Below are positions 40,840 to 54,900 of a stretch of DNA of 64,000 nt, one piece after another. The DNA comes from Scatophagus argus (taxonomy: Eukaryota > Chordata > Actinopteri > Scatophagidae), in the NCBI RefSeq assembly GCF_020382885.2, contig NC_058493.1, positions 26,528,999 to 26,592,998 of the forward strand, read 5' to 3'. The notes below the pieces were generated by a model. That model had not been told where the DNA came from. It did no database searches and saw nothing but the letters and a program-made list of their open reading frames with translations. Position numbers and translations under genes: made by a program. Positions within the stretch are counted from its first letter, which is position 1. Each line of letters starts with the position of its first letter.

Positions 40840-43553
40840 TTATTGAATCACAATAACTTAAGACTAGTACAGTGATAGATTTTTTTAATTCTCCGAGCCC
40901 TGGACAAACCGGTGATGACAAACAGCACCAATCTGCTCTGATGTAAAGAGACTGTACACAAAATACTCCGTTTCAAGTACCGTTACAAATCAGCTAGAAA
41001 AAGTCATCAAAATGCTGCGAGATAATCAACTATTTACAAAGTTATCTTACATATAAAAAATGTACATCGCAAAGAAGGCTAAACATTCATCGAGTTTGTG
41101 AGTTAATAAACTGACAGACTGGTCAAATGCTTCAACAACATCCACACCTCTGAGAGCAGGCGCTACACAAGACAGACGCAGTCAGTCTCTTTGTGCTTAC
41201 AAGGACCGCAGCAGGAGAGCCTCTATACAATACAGACACACGTATGGACAAAGGACACGGGGGGACAAAAGTCTTCAAAACTCTGCTTCCATGCTGTACG
41301 TCTCGGCAGTGATGAAAACGCACATTCAGCTTTTGCCTTCCATTTGCAGATCAGAATGAACGTTGCATAGGATCGGTGACAGGAACACTGAAAGCGATGC
41401 ACGACCCCGGCTTTAAACATCCGCCTGCCCTTCGCAGAAGGCAGGCTGGGAGGCTTAAAGCTAAGAAAGAAAAAAAAAGTCCAATATTCTTTATTTTTTT
41501 TAAGCCACGGAAATGATGTCAAATCATTTTTTACGTTACCAGTCGCCCTCAAGTACCTTTTTATACCTTTAATCTCAGATTAATTATGACTACAAACAAA
41601 GCAGCATTTACACTAACTTTCACTGAATTAGTTCAACATGTTTGTTAGGACAGTCTTGTTCATCACAAATCACATAATCAAAACCAGACCATGAGCATAG
41701 CGACAGCACAGTTAAAGGATGGGCATGAGGTATAAAATCAACACATCCGTCCTAAACTTTCCTCACTCAGTCAACCTCAAAACGGTTCTGATTTCAAGCA
41801 CCAAAACACACATCTATGTCTATATTTATATATATTATCTGTCTTGCTAGCGGTCCATATATTTACACCAGCTTCACAGCACTGGGTCTTACATGCATAC
41901 ACGTTAGTTTGAAACCCGAAGTACTGCTTCCCATTCACGTCTCAATCGCACGCCATTGGTGTCTGATATGATGCGAGGTCGACGCCGCCCCTCAAGGAGC
42001 GAGTCGACTCGGAGCCCTGTTAAGTTTACAGCCATTTAGACAAATGAAGACTCGGCCAACGCACGTAGTCTGTTAGAAAAGAGTAAGGCATTGTTTCGTT
42101 AGAATTCGGTCCAGCACCTAAAGAGATTTGTGCTACAGCAGCCTGTTGGGGCCAGCGTGCATGGAGATCTCAAGGATTATTAAGTGGTCAAAGCGAGAAC
42201 TCAGAAGCAGCGGAGGCCTTAGACACAATACAGATAGAAAAGGACATTGTCTCAAAGGTTAATGCGGTAAAAGAATAAACCGAGCCAGAGTGAACGTTTA
42301 TTTCCCAGTCAGTTCTCAAAACAGGACTCTAAAGGGATTCTGCACAGATGTTGTCCTCATCCTGGATGTTGTACTGGGTGAGAAAGGCTTTTTGAGTTCA
42401 GGATTTCTGACTGGTGTCTGCATTCACAGTTGTGTTTTTGGGCAATAAAACACATGCATTTAGTAGGTTATTATGCTCGATTTTAAAGGAACTACTTTCT
42501 GGTAGAACAACAGTTTCCGAGAGGCGAGGCAGGATGTAACCGCCGAGGACCAAGGCCGTGTATCAGCAAGAATCCGTCGACAGGATACGCATCACAGAGC
42601 AGGCGCTACGATCCAGTTTACTGTGATACTGTTTCATAGACTTGTGCTTACACTGGCGATATGTGCTTGCTTCTCGTCTCAGCTGAAGCTGTTATGTTGC
42701 AGTGCTGTAATCTGTTAAGTTGTTGCTGGGTTAAACGTGACACAAAATGAACCACAGGCACAAGTCGCTGCATGTGAACTGTGCAGGGTACTTGAGAATC
42801 AATACAGCATCATGAAACGTGTGGCGAAACTGATGACAGGTTCCAGAGTTTCCACAAACTCCACTTTTATTTCCCAAGTCGCAAACACACTGACTTAACA
42901 TTCACTTTGGCTCCATTTATCCTCCAGCATTCGCATGAGCAACTTGAGCCATAGAGAAGCAGGAGGAGGAGGAGGAGGAGGAGGAGGAAGAACAGAAAGC
43001 CTCTGGCTGTTCATGCATCCGTCCGTCCGTCCAACCAGCAGCACCAGACTCATCTGTGCTCTCAGCAGCTGGTAAGCCAGACCCACTGATGCCCCAGAGG
43101 CGAGGGTCTGTATCGCCATCTGCAGGCAGCTCAGGTGCACTGCAGCTGGTGCAGCCCAGCCAGAGCATGCTGGGCCCGACGAGCTGATGCCGAGGCTCAA
43201 TGGTGGATGGAGGACTTCTGGCTGGTGTTCAGGTGCGCTGGCGGCTGGTGATGGTGGAAATGATGGCGCCTCAGTGACAGACTGTGTGCTTTTAATCAGT
43301 CTCATGTAAAAGTCAGGCTCCTGGCAGAGGAGCCATGGGCCACAGCGGTGAAAGAAACCAAACAAACCAAAAAATAAAACAGCAGTGCAGTAGAAACTTT
43401 TGTTGCCCATTTTCTGAAATGCAAGTTGTACTTTGTTTTTTTTCTCCTCTTTTTAAATATTTGGGTTACCTGCACCCAAATTAAGGTGGCTGGATTTTGT
43501 GGCATGATGTTACGCTCTCAAGTAGAGGTCCCCGTGTTGCGTTTTGAACGGCA
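40840..43553 (-). other. nav2: Probable nav2 3' UTR and convergent dbx1/nav2 junction
   Basis: Sequence downstream of the nav2 stop (43554-43556) towards dbx1. No coding gene is seen. An open minus frame at about 42895-43410 has no homology that I recognise and lies inside the presumed UTR. Minus-strand AATAAA words occur near 42868, 42298 and 41489, so alternative 3' ends are possible. A long 3' UTR is usual for NAV genes, but its real end here is inferred. Contains an (AGG)n tract at 42959-42990. Confidence 0.5.
42959..42990. repeat. AGG trinucleotide repeat
   Basis: About ten AGG units in the presumed nav2 3' UTR. Confidence 0.85.
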
Positions 43554-45863
43554 TCACAAGGTCGACTCCAGCGACGAGTCCAGGATGTCGTCCTGGTGGC
43601 TGTTGCTGTTGGAGTCGCTGTCGTAGCTCTGCGGGCTCGACGACGTCGCCGCCTCCTTCAGACGCATCAGCATGTTCATCTGTCGGCACAAACAAGAGTC
43701 GGTCTGATTGCGGTTTGCGGCTGTTGCGTTCAAACACTGTGCTCTCTCTAAGTGTTACTGCATAACTCGTTAACATTCGTCAAACTGCTGGTTCAAAGGT
43801 CAAGAATAAATTTGGACGTTCCTTTTCAAAATTCATGGAAAAAGACCCCCAATGACATCAGTTTTAACTTTAGACACAACACGTACGACTAACTCGGTCA
43901 CTCCTGTTCCTCTTCCTGTGTGCTTTCACTCACCAGCGGGTCTGCGTCGCTGTCGCTCTGCGGCGGCTCTTTCCTGACTCCTTCTCTCGGGGCAGAGTAG
44001 CCATCGAAACCCACATCTTCCGGGCGGAGCTGCAGCAGCGGGGGCCACTCGGCTGGAGTCGGGGTGGCTGACCACGGGTAAGTGTCAATCACCCAGGCAG
44101 CGGGGTCCTCCCAGGCAGCCCTGCGGCCGTACAGCTGCAGAGAGACACGCAGTTTAACATGGAGACACAATGGAAGACACTCCGGGGTTCGGCACAACGG
44201 CTCGGAGGAGGTCTGAGGTGCACTTTGCAAGCTTTGTGAGGAAATCTCAAATCGCACAGGTGTTAAAGGAGTGCTGCACCGCCTAAGAGAACATTGGGCA
44301 ACAGCGAACAGGAACTGTTTGCTTATTAACATGCATTTAACATATGTAACACATGTTACTCAAAATACCTCACGCAGAATATCTTCCTCGTTCCAAAGTG
44401 AGGTCTTCCTCGTTACATGTGTTAAACTATTAGTGCACAGTTAGGAGCAAGACGACCTCATTTGAATCTGCTCCTCATTCTTCATCTGAACTTATGTGAA
44501 CACTATTAACATTTGTAGTTTTGTAAATAGACTTTATTTATGGAGAGTTATGAAGCACAGAGGAAAAACAAAGGGGCAGTTCACCCTAATATCAAAAATG
44601 CATATTTTTTACTCTCGTTCTTCTTCTCTCTTTCCACTCAGAGGCTGCTTTCTGGTCATTGGCTGCTGCCTAATTAAATCAGATACTAATTACGTGCAGA
44701 TTAAGAGTACAAATTGAATCCACCCAGTCATTCTCAAACTCATTATACTTCTGGATCTCTTAAACATCCCCTGAGCATGTTGAACCAAGTCTCTTGTATG
44801 AATATGTCTGATAGTTAAAGCTGAATTATCCTTAAAATCCCAGACCAGGACCACCAACAGAAATGGAATCTGTTGTTAACTGTGTGTGTGTTACCTGTAG
44901 TCCCTCTCGTACAGCCTCTAGCATGTAGGGGATGATGGAGTAGTTCCACAGGTCAGTGAACCAAACCCTGGATCCCTCCACGTCCATGGGACAGGACAAG
45001 AAGAGACGAGGTCCTGCATGCCACAGAGCAGACAAGTGAGACCCTCATTGTCTCTACACATTGACATTTATTAAAGGACCTTTCGTCGATCTTACCGATG
45101 GTGACATCAGAGGAGCTGTGCGTCTCCAGGAAGCGGTTCAGGTGGTGCCAAACCCGCGGGATCCAGTCGATGATCTTCACCAGCTCCATGTTGCGCATCC
45201 GGCTGCCGATCTCCATCTCGATCAGCTTCCTCCTCAGGTAGCGACCAAGGAAGCCTTTCACCGGCTCCATGTGGTTGGCACACAGCACCCACCTGAATCA
45301 GAGTTGTAAATCAAGACTTTAAAAAAGACCAGATTTACCTGTATAAATTAAACGTACTGTGAGCATCCAGCTGGGGGTGGAGGAGCAGGTGGAGGATATC
45401 AGCAGCAGTTTACCTGAAGTTGTGGTGAAGCTGCAGGTTAGGGGCAGATGACGTGGCTTGGCTCATGGTGCCGATAATGTATGGACTGAAAGGAGAGTAA
45501 AACACTGATTATTTTATTTATTTATTTTATTTTCAAAATGAGTTCAAACAGGGCTGATTAACCCTGTCACAGTGTAGAGCAGCACACAGCTGAAGGGGCC
45601 ACTCACACTCACTCAACAGTACTGCAGTTGACGTATATACAAATTCATTCATAACCATGACTTTTAGCGTGCTTTGTGCAGATGTTTGTGTGTGTGTGTG
45701 TGTGTGCTGACCAGTGCTGGTAGTTGCAGTTGAAGACGCCGTTGAAGATCTCCCCCAATGAGCTGACGTGGTGCAGGTTGTCCAGGATGACCACCAGAGG
45801 GCCGTCTGCCCCCGGGATACCACCGCACTGCTCAGCCAGACCTGACAGGTACTGACGCAGCTC

Positions 45864-45910
<47 letters not shown>

Positions 45911-48900
45911 GAAGCTTTTGAAATCATGTCACTATTAGTATTTGTTTTAATGGAATTGCTAAAACCTTTCTGACCTGCATCAGTCACAGTGTTTGAATGA
46001 CTCAATCTTTACTACTTTGCAAAGATGATCAGCCTTCATGTCTGTTAAACTGACAGAATCAGAATGATTGTTTACCTTGCTGGACTTGTGGTCCACGTTG
46101 AAAGTGACGACGGCGTGCGGGGTCAGAGGTCGGCCCTCCAGCTGCAGCAGGTGTCGAGACAGCTGATTGGCCAGGTAGGTCTTCCCTGTCCCGCTGGGGC
46201 CTGACAGGATGACACGCCTGTGCTCCTTCAGCAGGGAGACGTAGCGCTGCAGCATCGGCTTCGGGATCAGAGTGTCGAACACGAGTGAGTCCACGTTCTC
46301 GCTGCTCACACCTGGACACACACACACACAGATCAGGATATTTCTGCCAGCTGGTTTTCAAAGGACAGATGATGAGTTTCTGGAAACCTCTCAAAACGAA
46401 TGACTCATTTTGATCAATTAAAGCTTTTAAATACAATTTTGAATTAAAAACTAATAGTTTGATTTCATTTCCCACAGCCCAACGTAATGACTCCAAGGTG
46501 CTTGTTTTGTCCAATTAACTGTTCACGATGTAAAACGGAGAAAAGCAGCAAATCTTCACATCTGACAAGCCTTTTGGTCAATGGTTTTTCAGTGTAGACA
46601 GTGCAGTGTCGGCACCTTTCAGCTGGATGTTGATGGTGTTGCTGTCTCCCACCAGGTAGCCGCAGGGCAGCAGCTCGGGCGTGTGCGCGGCGCTGCTGGG
46701 CCGGTGGATTTCTCCGATGTTGTATCCCTCCACGCTGTCTGAGCTGAGGCCCAACTGGCTTATCGGGTCCACATGAGTGATGTACTCCTGTCAAATGAAA
46801 GCACATTTTTATTGTATAAAAACTGTCTGTGTGTATTCTGTAATACAGCAGAAAACCTGACAGCCAAGACTCATTTTAAAGATCATTCAAAGACTCAAAA
46901 CAGTTAATAGTCGAATATGTTTACCTTGAAAAGGCGTCGGACCACTCCGTCCAAGACATCCCACTTGGTTTTACCGCTTACACCAATGCAACCAATCAGA
47001 AAATGGCGAGGACGGCCCTCCTGTGATGGAAAAAAAATTGATTAAACATGACAAAAAAACCTAAAGACACGATAACAACCCCACGAAACAATTTCACAAA
47101 GCGGTCTCACCTCTCCCCACTTGCTGTCTTCGTCCAGGCTGACGACAATCTTCACGTGTCGCCCCTCCTTCCTCATCCCTCCGTCTCCGCCGGTGTCGTC
47201 CAGCAGCATATCTGAGAGGTGGGCAAAGAGCATTTTCAAGTCAGACCACATTCAAAAAAGTGTTTTACCTTTAAGAAATCAAGCTGCCGCAGAAACCAAC
47301 AGTAAGAAAGTTACTTCACTGTCTGACACACACAGTGTCACCTGGTTGTAGAAAGGAAATTATCCATTTTTATCCATTATGTTTCACACTGATCCCATAC
47401 AGCCTTGGGAAAAACAATCACTTCAGACTGTCAAAGCCTAGTTAGTAACTCACACAAATGTACCAGGAACTGCAGATCAGCTCTGTCTTACCCAGGCTCG
47501 TGGACTCGCTGGTGGTGAGGTTGAGGCTGTGCTGGGCGAGTCCCGGACCGGTTCCAGGGGCCTGGCTGTGTGCGTGAGGGGGAGGAGAGGACGAGATGGA
47601 GACCTGGGAGCCCGTCCTGCTGCCCTGATTCTCCAGCTTCAGACGGTCATTCTCCGCCTTCAGCTTCTCGATCTCCAGCTGCAGAAACACAGTCACACAT
47701 GGAGTTAGCCAACAAAAAACAGTCACAATATTAAATCTAATTCATTCTGAACATAAATTACAGCTCATTTGTTTGTATTTAAATGCCCCACGAGTGTAAA
47801 AAATGTCTCCTTCAAATGACGGTCTTCACCAACTGTCAAAGCCAACACCTTCGCTGTGACATCACTGATTGGGTTGCAGCCAGAAGTTCAACAACAGCTT
47901 TCTGCACTCTGTGATTCAGTGCTGATTTATCATTTAATGTGAAGTTCTCTATTATTTGTGTGTGTGTGTGTGCTCAGACCTGCATGCGGTTCATGGCCTC
48001 CCGCAGCTGGTCCAGCTGATGGGCGGAGCTTAGGGCCTCCAGGCGGATGTCCGTCAGCTTCATCTCCTTCTCCCTGAGCTCGCTGCGCAGCTGCATCACC
48101 GTCTCCGCCTCGCTGTCCAGACACTCAGACAATCTGAACACACGAGAGGGACAGAACACAGTTCAGCGACATTAGAATATTATATGAGCAGAGACAAGAG
48201 ATTATTTAAATGTTTTTCTGTAGGATAAGCTGGCTGTGTCAACAACGTATGATGGCATCACGCACATTGAGTTGGAGTGTGTGTTCCTCAGCATGTGGCT
48301 GGAAGCTCCCGTGCCGTTGTGGGGCAGTTTGGGGGAGGACGGCAGCGAGGAGTCCGTCATCTCCTCGATGTCGGAGTGTGAAGAGGCCGACTTGGGGGAT
48401 TTCTTCTTGCTGAATGCTTGTTTGAAGGAGCTTCGCAGCTGCAGGTGGGAAACAGAAAAAGACACAGAGAGACGGTAAACTGGCAAAGAAAAACACTCCC
48501 AAAAACACATGGCTGAGAAAGAAGAGGAGGAGGAGGAGGAGGAAGAGGGGCAGTGTGCCAGGGCAAGTGGAGGAGAAGTACTATTAAAAAGTGCAAGTGA
48601 GTCAGAAGGAGAAAGAAGGGAATTATGGGTAGACTGTCTTATGACTTGAGCTCAGCTCTATGCGCTAACAGACGGTGTGTGCATTGTGGCTGTTTCCTAT
48701 TGTGAAACATGGTGAAAAACATGAATAAATGAAAAAAACTTAATGAAAAATATTAAGGCCTTTCTTAATGTATAAAATTGTATAAGTTGCACTGCAGTCA
48801 CCCTGTAGTTCCTCATTTTCCTGATCTTACTTAGAGGGACTCTAAAAAAAAATGAAAAATGCTCTTCGATAAGACTGCAGTGCTTTTTAAGCCATGATGA

Positions 48901-51900
48901 GCCAGATTTAAATTACATGACAGAGAAACACGCATGTCAAAATCTGTTTGACATCCTCATATCATTTGTGAGTTTGTGTTTAAAGGAGAAATCCACCAGG
49001 AATACGTGACACGTGAGTTCGTTTCAGTCAGTTATTCCCTACAAGCTTTCCAACAGTCTCTTGAGAAATGGCCTCCATGTAGAATACATGCAGGAGGACG
49101 CATTCACACATCGACCAGCTGCAGCTCGTGCCGGGGGTACAAATCATCTCTTCCGAAATCTTTTGTTTTCTATAGGATTTTTAAAATTCACAATCACAAA
49201 TACCCCTTTGCTGACAGCGTTCAAGTATTTTCGGGTGGAGTTTTCCTTTCGAGAGCTCGGCTCAAGTGTCATGAGAGCAGTTTTGTGGGAGAAGCAGTGT
49301 TGGAGAGGGGGAAGACGGGCACTACAGTGGCAGCGGAGGGCAGGAAGAGAGCGGGTGAAGCACTGAGGTTAGTAATCCTAGAAGAAGTGCAGGGGTTAGG
49401 CAGCCTTGTTTCTTTCCTTTCACACAGCCTACCATTCTTACCTCATAGACCTGCCACATGAAGCGAAGCAAAGGAAGACAGAGAGACAAAACAGCACATG
49501 TTCATATGGGTTTGGATGTGTTAATGGAGGGACAGATTAAACCAGAGGCCCCTACAGGACTGAAGCTCATTCTGACCGCAAACTTATGCTACAGCCGACA
49601 GGAAACAGGGAGGCTTTCATGATCTATTACATACTCTCCGACACACACAGCCCCTATACACTCCACATCACACACACTGTATGAGCACCTGCATGGAGGA
49701 ACCTCCTGTGGGGTCTCGTCTACACAAACGCACACAAAGGAGGGTCGTTTATCATCACTGTGACCTAAACCAGCTTTTAACAGCTACGAGAAAACACCAC
49801 ACGCCTTCTCCTAAAATTCAGCATCAGGGTCAGCTACTGTCATCCACAACACGGTTTTAGTCTACAGGACGACAGAGAAGATTAAAAAGTTGCATACGTC
49901 ATCATGTCTGACTTGTCCTCCGGTGCACAAAAAAGTCTTTCAGCAACAGAAAGGGAAGGTTGTGAGTGAAAGCATGTACAGAGTTTTGTTGTATGATCAA
50001 ATGAGGATTGGACAGCAGTCAGTAAACACTGATTTGCTGACTTGCAGTTCAAGAAACAATTACTACAACTGAATTCAGACATGTTTTAACCAAAATGATG
50101 TTTTTTGACCTGCAAACCACCAAAATCAATCACTACAACAACAGGACTGAGTCTATGAGAGTGCATTCACCTTTTCCCCAGTGAAAGATGCCTGAAAGCG
50201 AGAAACCCAAATATGTGATGCCAACACAAACATGAAAATGCACAAAGAGACAAAGACGAAAACAACAAGCCACTATGAGTCTTGGCTGTCCCCTCGTTTG
50301 AAACTCACTGTACGCTGAAATCAGCATCTTACCCAGTTCTTCTTGTTCTTCTTCTTGTTTTTTGCGTCAGCGTCCATGTTGGAGCCCACGCTGGAGTGGC
50401 TGGTGGCGCTGGTGATGCTGCTGACACTGTCTGAGGAGTGCTGCCTCCTGATGCGCAGGTCTGGCTGCTGATTTTGCTGCTGCTGCTGGTGACTGCCGTT
50501 ACTGCCGGCTGAGGAGAGACAGGAAGAAGCAGCAAGTTTAAAATCAAACATCAACAGTATTGCTTACTTGGGGAGTGAAATTTCTAGAATAGACTGGGAC
50601 AGACTGTGGGATCTTTTTGTGTGAAGTGTCCTAGGATTGTCCCTGAGGTTTTTCAGATAAGAGTGCAGAAGAACATCTTGTATGTGTGCACTCTGACCAG
50701 CATTATGTGTGTCCATACCTGTCCTCTCCCCTTTAGGAGTGAGTTCAGGAGTGTTGATGACTCCATTGATGGCAGCCTGAGCCACAGCGTTCTGCTTCTT
50801 CAGCAGCTCGATGGTCTTCCTCAACTCATTCAGTTCAGAGTCCTACAGAGAGACAATGACAAGAGGATCAAACCAGCAAGTCAGCTGCAGTGCCTGAACG
50901 GACCCTCTGACTAACACTGTGTGCTAAAAAAAACACAAGAGGAGCTGCTTTCACCTTCTGCTCTGCTGTCAAGGTGAGACTCTTCAGTCTAATCGTCATG
51001 TTGCCCAGACTCTGTTCAAACGCTGCCACCAGGTGAGCCTGCAGGGGAAACAAACAAGTTGCGCAACCATTAAAACAATGTAAACCCGGAAGTCTGTACA
51101 GCTCAAAGCTCCTATGCACTTAACCTCACAAAGCCAAAGCCTCATTAGATGTTCATATTTGACCTGTTACTTCAGATATCACAGGTCTGATTGACTTGAA
51201 GGAGGTCAAAACCTCAAACTTTAAAAGACAGAGATAAAAACAACAACTATGTTTTCTCAAAAACCTCTTCTAAAGATATATTCCCACTGGATCACTCAGT
51301 GGATTCCCCCACTGGCTGCTGCTCGTGGAAGGATTAAAACGGAAGAGGAGCCAGAGGCCTGTGCGACTCTGTGGCTGAACACCACCAAAAGGCTTGAGGC
51401 TCTTTACCTGACAATACAGCCAAAGGTGCTGAGTGCAGAGAGATAACCAGACTTCTGTGTTATATGACTGGAAGAATGGGGGACAGAGTTGATTTAAGAC
51501 CACGAGGGAATGAAGGCACTGAGCTGCGAGAGCCAGCAGAGACCTTGAGCTGAGAAAACCAAAACCGTGCCTCCTACTACAACCGAACCACCGGGTCTGA
51601 GAAAATACGAGTTTTCTACACAACCGCTTCAACCTTGGAGCTAAAACCCAAACATGACCCTGAGTGATGTCATCTTTACACCAGAATGAAAACAGAACCA
51701 AATCCAAATAATTGTGCAAAATAAGAACAGCCTGCGATAAATGATTATCCCCTGTAGGTCAGAGTCGGACAAGTTCCCACACTTCAAACACAACACTGAA
51801 GCCAAACGCTTACCTCATCTTTACCAAAAACAGTCCCTGGAGCAGCAACCCTTCATTGATGCTAAGGTCTAAGACAGTCCTGATGACATTATGAAGTCAT

Positions 51901-54900
51901 CTTCAAAAATCTCTTGACTATGGTGTGGGTGACTGTTATGCTCTAACTCAATTTGACAGATTTCTGGCTGCACAAATACACTGAATTTCTGACCCTGAGG
52001 TCACAACAGGGGCATCTTCAGACTAGGTAGGTGGGAATGGCTGAAAACAAGCGAAACAAGCAGTTTTCAAAGGAACACGTAGACACAAAACAAAACGATA
52101 ACGTGAAAATAAAGGATACAACACATAAACCACTAAAAGATCTGAAAGTACTTATTTTGAGTTCGAGCTACTGACTTTACCCGTTTAAGAAGCATGGGCG
52201 TCAATCACAACAGGCTTCAGACGGATAGAAATATTCTACTGATGCCTACAGGAAGTGTGTGTGTGTGTGTGTGTGTGTGTGAGACGTGAGTAAAGTGCTG
52301 ACTGATGCGTGACTTTCTTAGATTCTCTGCCTCGGGGACTTTGAGGTGTGTTTAGATAATTCATCATTCCTCTGTGCCGTGTAATCAAATATTTGAACAA
52401 AGTGCCTCCCTCGCCCTGCATGTCCCCTCCAACTGTTTTCTTTCTGTGTTTTCCTGTCAACACTCACATCACGCCTTCTTGTATGGAGGCGCCATTAGCA
52501 GCATCTTCAGTCCACATCTGGGACAGTCCCTCAGCACTGTGCTGAGACTTGACTCTCCACTGTAAACCAACACCTTTGCCTTCCTTCCATATCTCCAATC
52601 CACAGCGTGCACCGACTGCGGCAGCAGATTACAAGCGAAGCGTGGTGAGACTTGTGCAATACGAAGGTAGGAGGGCAGACCGGATCGTGTCTGGAGACGC
52701 TGCAGATTTTCTGATGGCTCTGCCAGATGTAAAATTACACCTTCCTGGAGTAAAGTGCGCAAAGAGCTATCTCTTCAGTAACCGATGAATATCACAAAGT
52801 GGTCGTGCATGAGTTTACGTGCTGAAGAGACAGCTCTTTTTGAAGAGGAGTCTGTCTGTCTGGCAGAATGGGATATTTCATGACATGTTCAGTGTTTTCT
52901 TCAATTATTGAAATAAATGAATTGTTTCCATTATGTTATAGCTGTGATGCACACTTCTAACAGCTCAATCTGTTGACAGTGGGGCAAATCATCAGTTTCA
53001 ACACAATATAATAAATAAACTTGGTAATGTTAGAGCATCTGTCATAATATACTTTCAATATGATCATATTCAGAGGGCCTGTGATCGACATGAAATCACA
53101 TTCCCATTTAACACAGTTAGTTAGCACTTTCTTCGAGGATTTTGGCCATAAAAGAAAAGAAACAGCATATAAATGACATAAATGATTTTGAACAGGTTAA
53201 GTGCAATTCCAAAACAAAGGTGCATCTTGAAGATGATGATATGAACTGATGATATTGTGTCACTGAATCGACATACTGATCTGGATGACAGACTGTTACA
53301 GCCCTATTGATAGAAAAAACAAACCACTATTTTAGTAGTCCTTTTCTGTCTTTTAGCATTTTGTAACTCTAACACTGAGGTTCTGGGGGCGATAATGTTG
53401 CTCTGTCAGTCCACAGCTTTGTTCTTGACTGAAACTCTGTACACTACGGCCTTCAAGGTCCAAAGGCACCGGCAACCTTTCATTTATTTTCTATGTAATA
53501 TATACCCTGAAATTATTAGTAGCACTAAGAAACACAGCAGTGTGTACGTGTGTGTGTGTGTTTGCGTGCGTGTCCTTACATTGGCACTCAGCTGTGTCGT
53601 CAGGGCGGAAACCTTTTCCTGGGAGGCGTCCAACTCCCGGCGCAGCTTGCGGATCTGAGGACGTAAAAGAGCATGACATCAAAAAGCGCCGAGACAAAAA
53701 GCCTACATACCTGCTCGATAAAAGCATACAACGTCAAACACACACTTACACACAAGTGCATCCAGACACACAAAACCGAGAGGAAAAAAACTGTATCGAC
53801 AAATAAGGGAGGCTCACAGATCAGAGCTCTGATATGTTCAGGTTAACAGATGAAACACCGTGGATGAATAACAGAGCACACAGGTGAACACAGGTGTTCA
53901 GAGAGGAGGAAGAGCCTGTTACAGGGTCACTCACAATACAGTTACATGTGTAACTAGACACAGCTGTGAAAACGCCCTCATGTTCCAACAAGCCGAGCCA
54001 CCGCACATATAAAATTAAAGAGCAGAGAAAATAAATAATAAAAAAAAAAAGGGTGGAAGTGCTGTTTGGGGGTTGAAACTCACCTCCGACTGCGACTTCT
54101 CCTCATTCTGTAAAAACAAACATCAGAAGAAGAGAAAAACCATTAGAGGATGTACTGTCTGAATTCGTGCTTTAATGAAAAAGAGCAGCTCAAGCTGCCG
54201 GAGGTCAGGACACGCACATGTGCTGACTCCTGTTTGATTTATTGATTTATTAGTTCCATGGAGGTGAGCATTTTAAACTGTGGAGGAGACTGTCTCGTGT
54301 AATACGTCTGGAAAGTAGAGATATCCTGAAGGCATTTCACTGAGGTGTGTGTGTGTGTGTGTGTGCGCGAATCCCATTGTCTACGCAGGCTGCACACAGA
54401 ACAATAGCAAGGAAAGACAGGTAGGGAAATACATTCCGAGTGAAAGCAGGCAAAACAAACGCTCGCACGAATGCAACACGCCCTGCCGTCACTGCTGCTG
54501 TTCACCAAAACAGAGCAACATGCAACACCCACATTTACATGTAAACAGGCTGTACTGAAAAAGCACCTGGAGATGTTTTTCCTCACCTGACTGGAGATGA
54601 CCTGAGGAGGTGGTGAGCTCACAGTGAAATCTATGGACTCAAAACTAGCTTATGTCCAGATAAAGCTTAAGGATTTAGGGGCAGAAATGGAATATCTATA
54701 TTAATTATGTTTTCATTTGTGTATGATCATCTGAAACTAAGCACTGTCTTGTTTTCACCACGTCTTCCACAGAGTCCGCCATAGTTCTACGATAGCCCAG
54801 AACGGACAAACCCAATCCATTCTTTAAAGAATTTTCACACTGGCAGTGATGTTTTTGGTCCTGCTTGTATCTTTTCATCGGCAATGCATCTCAAAATCTG

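Larger units (their letters stand above)
51039..53579 (-). other. nav2 intron of 2.5 kb
   Basis: Contains a GT microsatellite near 52254-52280, a strong stem-loop at 52761-52839 and a stretch at about 52470-52790 that is open on both strands but has no recognisable motif. I place no exon here: flanking exons join in phase (SAN to AHLVAAFEQ) as in other NAV proteins. Confidence 0.55.

Noticed and set aside
42895..43410. Minus-strand 171-residue open frame downstream of nav2
   Set aside because: Lies after the nav2 stop in the presumed 3' UTR, contains an AGG repeat and has no recognisable domain.
52469..52790. Possible extra nav2 exon or nested gene
   Set aside because: Open on both strands, but no donor/acceptor pair in suitable phase and no recognised protein; flanking exons already join as in other NAV proteins.
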